Under the pieces are notes generated by a model. It searched no databases, had not been told where the DNA came from, and saw nothing but the letters and a program-made list of their open reading frames with translations. This document shows positions 50,118-60,072 of a DNA stretch of 64,000 bases, piece after piece (positions within the stretch are counted from its first letter, which is position 1; each line of letters starts with the position of its first letter). A program made the translations under genes and the position numbers. This DNA comes from Rathayibacter_A sp036510655 (lineage in GTDB: Bacteria; Actinomycetota; Actinomycetes; Actinomycetales; Microbacteriaceae), in contig DATCDQ010000072.1 in NCBI GenBank assembly GCA_036510655.1, forward strand, positions 1-64,000. The letters are read 5' to 3'.

Positions 50118-51418
50118 CGCGCGGTCGGCCAGCTACGTTCGCGTTCTCCCGTGTACAGCTGTTGTGGGCGGCCGATCTTCATTGCGGCATCCTGGTTCAT
50201 TTCGCGCCAGTGAGCGATCCAGCCGGGCAACCGTCCGATCGCGAACAGCACGGTGAACATCCTGGTCGGGAAGCCCATCGCCTTGTAGATGACGCCGGTG
50301 TAGAAGTCGACGTTCGGGTACAACTTGCGTTCGATGAAGTAGTCGTCAGCCAGTGCAACCTGCTCGAGCTCCTTGGCGATGTCCAGCAGCGGGTCGTGCA
50401 CTCCCAGCGCCGCGAGCACCTCGTCTGCGCTTTCCTTGACCAGTTTGGCGCGTGGGTCGAAGTTCTTGTATACGCGATGCCCGAAGCCCATGAGCTTCAC
50501 GCCGTCTTCTTTGTTCTTCACGCGTTCGACGAAGCGTTCGACGCTTTCGCCCGAACGCTGAATCTCGGCCAGCATGTCGAGCACCGCTTCATTCGCTCCG
50601 CCGTGCAGCGGACCGTAGAGTGCATTGATGCCGGCCGACACGGATGCGAACAGGTTCGCCTGTGTCGAGCCGACCAGGCGCACCGTCGACGTGGAGGCGT
50701 TCTGCTCGTGGTCTTCGTGCAGGATCAGCAAGCGCTCGAGCGCGTTGGACAGCACGGGATTCACGTTGTACGGCTCGGCCATCGTGCCGAAGTTCAGTCG
50801 AAGGAAGTTGTCGACAAAACTCAACGAATTGTCCGGGTACAGGAACGCCTGACCGATGCTCTTCTTGTGCACATATGCCGCGATCACTGGCATCTTCGCC
50901 AGCAAGCGAATGGTTGACAGCTCGACCTGTTCCGGGTCCTGCACGCTCAGCGAGTCCTGATAGAACGTGGACAGCGCGGAGACTGCACTGGACAACACCG
51001 ACATCGGATGCGCGTCGTGCGGCAGCCCGTCGAAGAACTTCCTGAGATCCTCGTGCAGCAGGGTGTGCCGGCGGATCCGCTCTTCGAACTCGGCCAGTTC
51101 GCTCGCGGTCGGAAGCTCACCGTAGATGAGAAGCCAGGCCGTCTCGAGGTACGTCGAATTCTTGGCCACCTGCTCGATCGGGTATCCGCGGTAGCGCAGG
51201 ATGCCCGCGTCGCCGTCGATGAAGGTGATCGCCGACTGGGTGGCGGCCGTGTTCACGAAGCCGTAGTCGAGCGAGGTGAGGCCGGTCTGCCGAGTGAGTG
51301 TTGAGAAGTCGATGCTGGATGCGCCTTGGGAACTTTTCCGGATCGGGAATTCGGCGCTGCCACCCGGATAGTTGAGGATCGCTTTGTCAGGCTCCGCTCC
51401 TGTGCCGGTTTCGCTCAC
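50114..51418 (-). CDS. gltA: Citrate synthase
   Basis: A 434-residue type II (hexameric) citrate synthase of the TCA cycle. Recognisable parts: AILNYPGGSAEFPI at the N-terminus, ITFIDGDAGILRYRGYPIEQ, LILHEDHEQNASTSTVRLVG, the active-site regions GPLHGGANEAVLDML and MGFGHRVYKNFDPRA, and the catalytic Asp in YPNVDFYTGVIYKAMGFP. The start is GTG at 51416-51418 with AGGGAGG 6 nt upstream. It is preceded by a 421-nt leader/intergenic region and convergent with the acylase gene. Confidence 0.96.
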   Translation of the reverse strand: MSETGTGAEPDKAILNYPGGSAEFPIRKSSQGASSIDFSTLTRQTGLTSLDYGFVNTAATQSAITFIDGDAGILRYRGYPIEQVAKNSTYLETAWLLIYGELPTASELAEFEERIRRHTLLHEDLRKFFDGLPHDAHPMSVLSSAVSALSTFYQDSLSVQDPEQVELSTIRLLAKMPVIAAYVHKKSIGQAFLYPDNSLSFVDNFLRLNFGTMAEPYNVNPVLSNALERLLILHEDHEQNASTSTVRLVGSTQANLFASVSAGINALYGPLHGGANEAVLDMLAEIQRSGESVERFVERVKNKEDGVKLMGFGHRVYKNFDPRAKLVKESADEVLAALGVHDPLLDIAKELEQVALADDYFIERKLYPNVDFYTGVIYKAMGFPTRMFTVLFAIGRLPGWIAHWREMNQDAAMKIGRPQQLYTGERERSWPTAR

Positions 51419-51839
51419 AACGCCTCCCTGATGGCTCGACTGGTGCGCAAACAGCTCGGATCTTGTGAATCAACTGCCGAGGTACGCGAATACAGCCTAT
51501 GGGCAAAGCTCGGCTACTGTTGCATCCGCTAAAAGATGGGGCCCGCCAATGGTGGAACTGTCCAAACTACACTGAAGAGCGGCTCTGTCCCCCGACACTT
51601 ACGTCGTTGTCGTCATGCTCATCGCGCTCGTTCAGGTGTCGTCGTTCAGATCGTGGTCGTTCAGATCAGTCACGACATCTGGGTGGCGCTTCGGCTGCGC
51701 TCAGCGAACGGTGCAGGGGCGCGACCGGATTCAGGACAGGATGCCCAAAACCGCGGGGCCCGCGTCTCCGACCCTCAACCTGACCTGAATTCGGTACAGG
51801 GGGGCGTGCAGGCTCCACCCAGCGGACGAGAAAGGGCTG
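51419..51839. other. 421-nt intergenic region between dapC and gltA
   Basis: No supported gene. It holds the gltA promoter side (a TAGGCT on the minus strand is a possible -10 near 51495-51505), two 12-nt direct copies of GTCGTTCAGATC at 51641-51652 and 51656-51667, and one copy of the dispersed repeat (core CGCTTCGGCTGCGCTCAGCG) at 51685-51711. The region following the repeat shows nothing further. Confidence 0.55.
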
Positions 51840-52949
51840 CTACTCAACCAACGGAAGCGTTAGGCGGGACGCCGCCGCAGCGATCCGCTCGTCAGTTGCC
51901 GTCAGAGACAGACGCACATGTTCGGGGTAGTACTCGCCATAGAACGTACCCGGGCCGGCCAGGATGCCGAGCTCCGCCAAGCGACGAATGCTCTCCCACG
52001 CATTGAGTCCCTCACTCGCCCACAGATACAAGCCAGCCTCACTGTGATCGATGCGGAAACCTGCGGCCTCCAGCGCCGGCTTCAATACGGCACGCCGCGC
52101 TCGGTACCGTTCGCGCTGCGCGGCCACGTGCGTGTCATCGCCGAGGGCGACGACCATCGCAGCTTGCAGAGGTGCCGGCAGCATGAGCCCGGCGTGTTTG
52201 CGCACGGTCAGCAGGCGCTTGATCAGGGTTGCGCAACCGGCCGCGAACGCAGCGCGGTACCCGGCCAGGTTGGATTGCTTGCTCAGCGAGTAGAGCGCGA
52301 GCACGTTGGTGCGATCGCCCTGCACGACACGTTCGTCGAGGATGCTCGGAATCGGCTCGCCGGCCCACGGTCCGTCCCAGCCGAGCTCGGCATAGCATTC
52401 GTCGTTCACGATCACGGCCCCGAGCTGCGCCGCCCGCACGCGCGCCGCGCGCAGTGCATCGACATCGAGAACTCGGCCATCCGGATTGCCCGGGCTGTTC
52501 AACCAAACGAGCTTTGTGCGCTCCGGCCAGACGGCCGGGTCATCCGCCGCGAAGGCGTCGGCGCCGGCGATCGCCGCACCGATCGCGTACGTCGGGTAGG
52601 CGGCGCGTGGGTGCACAACCACATCGCCGGCGCCGAGCCCGAGCATCAGCGGAAGCAGTGCAACCATTTCCTTCGACCCGATCGTGGGCAGCACGTTGCC
52701 CGGCAGAAGCCCGTGCACATTTCGCCTACGTGCGAACCAGGCGATGATCGCCTCGCGCAATCGCGGAGTCCCGGCGGTCTGTGGATAGGCGTGCGCATCC
52801 GTTGCCGCGGCGAGCGCAGCGCGAATCACGTCAGGGGTCGGATCCACCGGTGAGCCGACGGACAGGTCGACCACACCGTCCGGATGCTCGGCGGCGCGCC
52901 GCGCGAACGGAGCCAGAGCGTCCCACGGGTAGTCCGGCAACTCGCGCAT
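51840..52949 (-). CDS. dapC: Succinyldiaminopimelate transaminase
   Basis: A 369-residue class I/II aminotransferase of the DapC group, converting N-succinyl-2-amino-6-ketopimelate to N-succinyl-DAP with glutamate as donor. Features: YPWDALAPFARRAAEHPDGV, DLSVGSPVDPTPDVIRAALA, HAYPQTAGTPRLREAIIAWF, VWLNSPGNPDGRVLD, VIVNDECYAELGWDG and the PLP lysine in LYSLSKQSNLAGYRAAF. The start is ATG at 52947-52949, 6 nt after the fdxA stop, so the two form an operon. The same fdxA-dapC pairing is known in mycobacteria. Confidence 0.93.
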   Translation of the reverse strand: MRELPDYPWDALAPFARRAAEHPDGVVDLSVGSPVDPTPDVIRAALAAATDAHAYPQTAGTPRLREAIIAWFARRRNVHGLLPGNVLPTIGSKEMVALLPLMLGLGAGDVVVHPRAAYPTYAIGAAIAGADAFAADDPAVWPERTKLVWLNSPGNPDGRVLDVDALRAARVRAAQLGAVIVNDECYAELGWDGPWAGEPIPSILDERVVQGDRTNVLALYSLSKQSNLAGYRAAFAAGCATLIKRLLTVRKHAGLMLPAPLQAAMVVALGDDTHVAAQRERYRARRAVLKPALEAAGFRIDHSEAGLYLWASEGLNAWESIRRLAELGILAGPGTFYGEYYPEHVRLSLTATDERIAAAASRLTLPLVE

Positions 52950-52955
52950 CGGCGA

Positions 52956-53273
52956 CTAGCCCTGCGGGGGCAGAGCTGCGATCAGTGGGTGGTCCTTGGC
53001 AATCACGCCGATCTTGGCCGCACCACCGGGTGAACCGAGGTCGTCGAAGAACTCGACGTTGGCCTTGTAGTAATCGGCCCACTGCTCGGGCAGATCGTCT
53101 TCGTAGTAGATCGCCTCAACGGGGCAAACCGGTTCGCACGCACCGCAGTCGACACACTCATCCGGATGGATGTATAGCGAACGTTCCCCCTCGTAGATGC
53201 AGTCGACAGGGCACTCGTCAACACACGCACGATCCTTCACATCGACGCACGGCAGAGCAATCACATAAGTCAC
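52956..53273 (-). CDS. fdxA: 7Fe ferredoxin (3Fe-4S/4Fe-4S)
   Basis: A 105-residue ferredoxin. Cysteines at 9, 17 and 50 match the 3Fe-4S ligands and those at 21, 40, 43 and 46 the 4Fe-4S ligands of seven-iron ferredoxins, with C25 free (RACVDECPVDCIYEG; HPDECVDCGACEPVCPVEAI). A C-terminal extension (WADYYKANVEFFDDLGSPGG) is typical of actinobacterial FdxA. The start is GTG at 53271-53273 with GAAGGGA upstream. It is an electron carrier, cytosolic, and lies between a small membrane protein gene upstream and dapC downstream on the same strand. Confidence 0.95.
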   Translation of the reverse strand: MTYVIALPCVDVKDRACVDECPVDCIYEGERSLYIHPDECVDCGACEPVCPVEAIYYEDDLPEQWADYYKANVEFFDDLGSPGGAAKIGVIAKDHPLIAALPPQG

Positions 53274-53311
53274 TGCGACCGGTTTCCCTTCACGAGGAGC
53301 AGGCTTTCAGT

Positions 53312-53683
53312 TTACGCGTCGGCCCGTACGCGAACGACGCGCGGCCATGCAATCACGATCGCCGCAATCACGACGGGTGCGATCACCCAAACCTTGCCCG
53401 CCAGGTTGTCCGGGATCAGTACAGAACCCCCGGCGCTCTTGAACGACAGCACGGTGATCGAGATAAGCAGCCCGAGAGCGACCATGAGGGTCGGGATCCG
53501 ACCGATGGAGACAAGACGGATGCCGGCCAGCAGACACGCGCTTCCGACCAGCGCAACAATCAAGCCCCACGGCACCGAGATCCCCGCGAGAGTGACCGAC
53601 GACTGGTGCGCAACCGTGCCGATGAACCCGAAGATGGCACCCGCGCAGAACAGTAGTACCGAGTTGATGATGCGGGCGACCAT
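53312..53683 (-). CDS. Small four-helix membrane protein (DUF6113-like)
   Basis: A 123-residue membrane protein with about four hydrophobic helices: IINSVLLFCAGAIFGFIGTV, GLIVALVGSACLLAGIRLVS, LMVALGLLISITVLSF and VWVIAPVVIAAIVIAWPRVV. It resembles short actinobacterial membrane proteins annotated DUF6113 next to fdxA. The ATG at 53681-53683 is the sensible start; the frame stays open upstream for over a kilobase, but that part is antisense to efeU. Its stop lies 38 nt before the fdxA start, so co-transcription is likely. The function is unknown. Confidence 0.78.
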   Translation of the reverse strand: MVARIINSVLLFCAGAIFGFIGTVAHQSSVTLAGISVPWGLIVALVGSACLLAGIRLVSIGRIPTLMVALGLLISITVLSFKSAGGSVLIPDNLAGKVWVIAPVVIAAIVIAWPRVVRVRADA

Positions 53684-53730
53684 GCGCGCAAGTCTACGGG
53701 AGCGCTTCCCCAAAACGATCGCAGGATCGT

Positions 53731-53767
53731 TTGCTGGAACGCTCAAAGTAAGGTTAGGCTTACCAAC
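53731..53767 (+). promoter_or_regulatory. efeUOB promoter with DtxR/IdeR-like iron box
   Basis: TAAGGTTAGGCTTACCAAC at 53749-53767 matches the actinobacterial iron-box consensus TTAGGTTAGGCTAACCTAA at 15 of 19 positions. TTGCTG (53731-53736) and TAGGCT (53755-53760), 18 nt apart, form a plausible -35/-10 pair with the -10 inside the box. Iron-loaded DtxR/IdeR would therefore block transcription. The leader to the GTG at 53837 is about 70 nt. Confidence 0.85.
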
Positions 53768-53836
53768 TGACTGCTGCGTTGTGCCTCTGGCTGCAACGAC
53801 ATTTCCTCCCCTGAACTCCAAGAGACAAGGCCACCT

Positions 53837-55504
53837 GTGCTCGCAACTCTCGTGATCGGCCTGCGCGAAGGCCTTGAGGCGGCCCTGATCGTGGGCATCA
53901 TCGCGGCGTTCCTTCGCCGCAACGGTCAGCGGCTCACCGCAATGTGGGTCGGTATCGTCCTTGCGGTGTTGCTCAGCGTCGGCGTCGGCGTGGGGCTGGA
54001 ACTCGTTTCGGCGAGCCTGCCGCAGGCCCAGCAAGAGGGCATGGAATCGATCATCGGCGCCGTGGCCGTCATGTTCGTCACCGGCATGATCGTGTGGATG
54101 AACACCCATGCCCGTGGCATGAAACGCGAACTGGAGTCGTCCGCGACGACGGCGCTGCGCAACGGGACGACGTTGGCGCTGGCCGGAATGGCCTTCCTCG
54201 CCGTACTCAAAGAAGGCTTCGAGACGTCGGTGTTTCTGCTCGCGACATTCCAGGCATCCACCGACACAGCACTCGCCGTGCTCGGCGCGCTCGTGGGCAT
54301 CCTGATTTCGGTCGCAATCGGAATCGCGATCTACCAGGGCGGGCTGCGTCTGAATCTGGGCAGATTCTTCAAGGTCACCGGAATCTTCCTGGTGTTCGTT
54401 GCGGCCGGCTTGGTCGTGAGCATGCTGCGAACGGCATATGCCGCAGGATGGTTCACATTCGGCCAGCAGAAGACTGTCGATCTGACCTGGCTCACGCCGA
54501 ACGGTTCGATCCAGTCCGCGCTGCTGACCGGGGTGCTCGGCATCCCAGCGGACCCGCGTGTCATCGAAGTGCTCGGCTGGTTGCTCTATCTGATCCCGAT
54601 GCTGCTCTACTGCTTGTGGCCTGCCCGTCGCCGGCCCGCTCCCGAAAAGGTTCCGACCGTCAAGCTTTCGATTGCCGCGGGGCTCACTGCCGTCGCGCTG
54701 ATTCTGGCCATTGTCATCCCGGCCGCGCCCGCACTCGCAACTCCGGCGGCCGTGCCACTGACCGGCGGTGGCACGGCGACACTGGTGACGGATGCCTCGA
54801 CAGCGCGCTTGGTAGTGCAGCGCGATTCCGCACGACACACAGCCGTGTTCAGCACAACCGAGCGCTCCTCTACCGACCGCGACGGCGTGCCGGCCGTGCG
54901 CTGGCAGCAGACGGAGACGGGCAGCCCGGCGGCACATCCGTCGTCGATCACTCTGACCCAACTGCTCGAATTCCAGAACGGCCGCCTTCCTGTCGGCGTG
55001 AACGCGCAGGCCAATCCCGGCCCGTTCGACGCGTCGTGGGTGCAGCGCATCACCCGAACCGTGTGGAGCATCGATGGGCACCTGCTCGATGCAACATCAA
55101 CAGCACAGTCGACCTTGACGATCTCCGGCGGCGGCCTGACCTCACCGCGCACGTTCAGTATTGCGCCCGACACGCAGGGCCTTAACACGCAGGGCCATAA
55201 CGCGCAAGACAACTGGAGTGTCTCCCCGACCCACGTCAGCGCCGTGGTCGCGGCGGCGAACGCGGTCGCGGCATCCGCAGGCGAGGTGCTGCTCTGGAAG
55301 CTCTACCTACCTCTCGCCCTCCTCGTTGCCGCGCTGCTGCTCACCACCAGCGCTCTCGTACAGCGTCGGCGGCTACGCAGCGCAGCAGTTGCAGCGGCGC
55401 AACACGCAGCGCGGGCCGCGGCATCGGACCCCGGTTCGCCCTCCGACAGCTCGCCCCCCGACCCCACCAATACAAGGAGCACCAGCTATGCAGCCCAGCC
55501 GTAG
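53837..55504 (+). CDS. efeU: Ferrous iron permease EfeU (FTR1 family) with C-terminal extracytoplasmic extension
   Basis: A 555-residue iron permease. The two iron-channel motifs are REGLE at 10-14 (VIGLREGLEAALIVG) and KEGFE at 125-129 (AVLKEGFETSVFLLA). About seven membrane helices occupy residues 1-275. A further hydrophobic segment (about 280-298) is followed by roughly 190 residues of extracytoplasmic beta-rich sequence (DASTARLVVQRDSARHTAVF, SSITLTQLLEFQNGRLPVGV), then a last helix (about 495-515) and a basic/Ala tail. Short EfeU proteins lack this extension. The start is GTG at 53837 with ACAAGG upstream. It overlaps efeO by 17 nt. It is expected to be iron-repressed through the box at 53749. 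Confidence 0.92.
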   Translation: MLATLVIGLREGLEAALIVGIIAAFLRRNGQRLTAMWVGIVLAVLLSVGVGVGLELVSASLPQAQQEGMESIIGAVAVMFVTGMIVWMNTHARGMKRELESSATTALRNGTTLALAGMAFLAVLKEGFETSVFLLATFQASTDTALAVLGALVGILISVAIGIAIYQGGLRLNLGRFFKVTGIFLVFVAAGLVVSMLRTAYAAGWFTFGQQKTVDLTWLTPNGSIQSALLTGVLGIPADPRVIEVLGWLLYLIPMLLYCLWPARRRPAPEKVPTVKLSIAAGLTAVALILAIVIPAAPALATPAAVPLTGGGTATLVTDASTARLVVQRDSARHTAVFSTTERSSTDRDGVPAVRWQQTETGSPAAHPSSITLTQLLEFQNGRLPVGVNAQANPGPFDASWVQRITRTVWSIDGHLLDATSTAQSTLTISGGGLTSPRTFSIAPDTQGLNTQGHNAQDNWSVSPTHVSAVVAAANAVAASAGEVLLWKLYLPLALLVAALLLTTSALVQRRRLRSAAVAAAQHAARAAASDPGSPSDSSPPDPTNTRSTSYAAQP

Positions 55505-56723
55505 ACCACGCCGCAGCAGGACAGCGATCGTCACCATCTTCACGGCTGCAGCGTTGGCCGTAACCGGATTGCTGGCCGGGTGTTCCGCGGACGGGGCCTC
55601 GGCCGATGCGCCCGCGAAATCCGGGGTTGCACGGGTATCGATCACGCTGGCGAGCGATGGCAGCAACGACACCTGCGCACTGTCCGCAACGTCGGCGCCC
55701 GCCGGCCCGATCACATTCACGGTCAAGAATGAAAGCTCGACGGCGATCACCGAGGTCGAGTTGCTCAGCCAGCAGCGGATCATCGGTGAGAAGGAGAATC
55801 TCGCTCCGGGGCTGAAGCCTGTCAGCTTCACCCTCACCCTCGGCGGCGGAACCTACCAGGTGCAATGCCCCGGCGCCCAGAAGGAGACTCAGACGTTCAC
55901 CGTCACCGGCAAGGCAGCGACCCCGACGGGCAGTGTGCAGTCGATCCTGAAGCAGGGTACTGATGGTTATGCAACGTATGTGACCGGCGTCGTCACCGCC
56001 ATGGTGACGGCCGTTGGCAACCTCAAGGCCGCGGTGGATAGCGGGGACCTCGCCGAGGCGCAGAATGCCTACGCGCTTGCCCGCCCGTTCTACGAACGTA
56101 TCGAATCGGATGTCGCCGGGTTCACCCTGCCGGGGCACGCAGCGACGGACAACGCGGGAAACCTCGACTACCTCATCGACATGCGGGCGTCGAACCTGGA
56201 TGACACCGTCGGTTGGCACGGCTTTCATGCCGTCGAGCGCGACCTGTTCCAGAACAAGGCCATCACGCCGTCGACCGTCGCCGTGACCGCAGAGCTGCAG
56301 AGCAACGTGCTGAAGCTGCAAACCCTCGCCAAGAAACTCACGTACAAGCCCGAAGACCTGGCCAACGGCGCTGCCGGGTTGCTCGAAGAAGTCCAGTCTT
56401 CGAAGATCAACGGCGAAGAAGAGCAGTTCAGCCACATCGATCTGGTCGACTTCGCAGCGAACGTCGAGGGCGCGCAACAAGCCTTCGCCTTCCTCAAGCC
56501 GGGCATGACGAAGATCGATCCGACCCTGACCGCGCGGATCTCCAAGCAGTTCGATGCGGTGAACACGATGCTCGAGGGCTACCGCGATCCGTCGGCGCTC
56601 GGCGGCTACGTGAGCTATACCGCGCAATTGCGCAGCACAGACGCAAACAAGTTGAGCCAGGCGGTGCAGTCGCTGCAGGATCCGCTCTCGACGATCGCCG
56701 AGAAAGTAGCGACGGCGCACTGA
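55488..56723 (+). CDS. efeO: Iron uptake lipoprotein EfeO (cupredoxin and M75 peptidase-like domains)
   Basis: A 411-residue secreted lipoprotein: signal peptide with lipobox LLAGC (Cys32), an N-terminal cupredoxin-like domain (about 45-145, GPITFTVKNESSTAITEVEL, GGGTYQVQCPG), and an all-helical M75/imelysin domain (about 160-411) carrying the HxxE motif in GWHGFHAVERDLF. It binds periplasm-side iron and hands it to EfeU. ATG at 55488 is fixed by AAGGAG 8 nt upstream, and lies inside the end of efeU. Its TGA overlaps the efeB start (TGATG), so the three genes are coupled. Confidence 0.93.
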   Translation: MQPSRRPRRSRTAIVTIFTAAALAVTGLLAGCSADGASADAPAKSGVARVSITLASDGSNDTCALSATSAPAGPITFTVKNESSTAITEVELLSQQRIIGEKENLAPGLKPVSFTLTLGGGTYQVQCPGAQKETQTFTVTGKAATPTGSVQSILKQGTDGYATYVTGVVTAMVTAVGNLKAAVDSGDLAEAQNAYALARPFYERIESDVAGFTLPGHAATDNAGNLDYLIDMRASNLDDTVGWHGFHAVERDLFQNKAITPSTVAVTAELQSNVLKLQTLAKKLTYKPEDLANGAAGLLEEVQSSKINGEEEQFSHIDLVDFAANVEGAQQAFAFLKPGMTKIDPTLTARISKQFDAVNTMLEGYRDPSALGGYVSYTAQLRSTDANKLSQAVQSLQDPLSTIAEKVATAH

Positions 56724-57967
56724 TGCCAGAACACAGCCACCTGAGCCGACGCGGACTGTTCGCCGGGGCGGTCGGAGGACTCGCCGCTGGCGCACTCGCC
56801 GACGTCGGCGGCACCATCGCCGTCACCGCGGCAGCGTCCACACCGGATGCGGATGTCGACGGGTCACTGACCTATCCGTTTTATGGTGGCTCGCATCAGG
56901 CGGGCATCCAGACCGAACAGCAACGCTACGCGGTGCTGATGACGTTCGATCTGGCATTCGCAGCCCAGAGCGACCTGCAGGTGCTGCTGGCCCGCTGGTC
57001 GGCGGCGATTGCACAGCTGATGCAAGGCAAAACGATCGGTTCGCCCGCCCCGACCCGTTCGGTCGCCGTGCCGATCGACACCGGCGAGGCGCTCGACCTC
57101 GGCCCGCACGGCCTGACGGTCACGGTCGGGCTGGGGCCGGGCATCTTCGACGAGCGATTCGGGCTCGCACGCCGCAAACCTGCGCTGTTCGCACCGCTGC
57201 CCACGCTGCCGAGTGACCAACTGGACCCCGCCCTCACGGGAGGCGACTTGAGCCTTCAAGCGTGCGCGGATGACCCACAGGTCGCATACCACGCGATCAG
57301 GAACCTCGCCAGGATGGCCCGGGACACCGTCAGCACCCGCTGGAGCGTCATGGGCTTCGGGCGCGCATCGGCGGGCCCGCACCAGCAGACGCCGCGCAAC
57401 TTGATGGGTTTCAAAGACGGCACGCGGAACGTGTCCACGGATGACGACTTCGCCGCACACGTCTGGGTGCCGGGCTCGGACCAGGCTTGGATGGAAGGCG
57501 GCACCTACCAGGTGGCGCGCAAGATCCAGATGAACGTCGAGATCTGGGATGCCGATCATATCGGCGACCAGCAAACGGTTTTCGGCCGCACCAAGCTCGA
57601 CGGCGCACCGCTGAGCGGCGGTTCCGAACATACGACGCCCGATTTTCACGCGCGCGACAAAGCCGGTGATACGCGCATTTCCGACACCGCACACATCGCG
57701 TTGGCCGCCCACGAGAACAACGGCGGGATCAAGATCCTGCGCCGCTCGTACAACTACACAGACGGCATCAGCCAGTTCGGTCAGATGGATGCAGGCCTGC
57801 TGTTCATCGCGTATATGAACGATCCGGCACACTTCGTGACGTTGCAGAAGAAGCTTGGCGCTGTCGACAGACTCAACGAGTACATCTCGCACGTCGGCTC
57901 AGCTGTGTTCGCGATTCCGCCCGCCCCGAAGGTCGGCAGTTACATCGGCGAGTCGCTCTTCGCCTGA
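56723..57967 (+). CDS. efeB: Deferrochelatase/DyP-type peroxidase EfeB
   Basis: A 414-residue heme peroxidase. The N-terminus MPEHSHLSRRGLFAGAVGGL is a twin-arginine signal (RR at 9-10), so it is exported folded by Tat. DyP features include the GxxDG motif in NLMGFKDGTRNVS, QVARKIQMNVEIWD, the proximal-heme region AALAAHENNGG-like ALAAHENNGGIKILRRSYNY, and GLLFIAYMNDPAHFVTLQ. It oxidises Fe(II) or releases iron from heme as part of EfeUOB. The ATG overlaps the efeO stop. Convergent with typA, 9 nt between stops. Confidence 0.93.
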   Translation: MPEHSHLSRRGLFAGAVGGLAAGALADVGGTIAVTAAASTPDADVDGSLTYPFYGGSHQAGIQTEQQRYAVLMTFDLAFAAQSDLQVLLARWSAAIAQLMQGKTIGSPAPTRSVAVPIDTGEALDLGPHGLTVTVGLGPGIFDERFGLARRKPALFAPLPTLPSDQLDPALTGGDLSLQACADDPQVAYHAIRNLARMARDTVSTRWSVMGFGRASAGPHQQTPRNLMGFKDGTRNVSTDDDFAAHVWVPGSDQAWMEGGTYQVARKIQMNVEIWDADHIGDQQTVFGRTKLDGAPLSGGSEHTTPDFHARDKAGDTRISDTAHIALAAHENNGGIKILRRSYNYTDGISQFGQMDAGLLFIAYMNDPAHFVTLQKKLGAVDRLNEYISHVGSAVFAIPPAPKVGSYIGESLFA

Positions 57968-57975
57968 TCTGCGCG

Positions 57976-59895
<1,920 letters not shown>

Positions 59896-60072
59896 AGCTG
59901 TTTTTTCCTCAAAGATGGGGGCGGACAAGCCGGTCGCCGGTGTGACAAGGCACACGGTCAAACGAACTTTTCACGCGGGAGATGTGGGGCGAAGCGCGCC
60001 CGCAGGGGCGCGCCAACGCACCCTACCCCATCAGTCTACCGCCCACGGCGCACTCTCTCGTGCAGCTAGCTC

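Noticed and set aside
51536..52006. Small plus-strand coding frame in the dapC-gltA gap
   Set aside because: Low-complexity Arg/Gln/Pro-rich translation, contains the dispersed repeat and runs into dapC antisense; no start signal.
53684..55081. Minus-strand open frame extending the small membrane protein by over 450 codons
   Set aside because: The upstream part is antisense to efeU with His/Arg/Gln-rich non-protein-like sequence; the ATG at 53683 begins the hydrophobic, family-like part.
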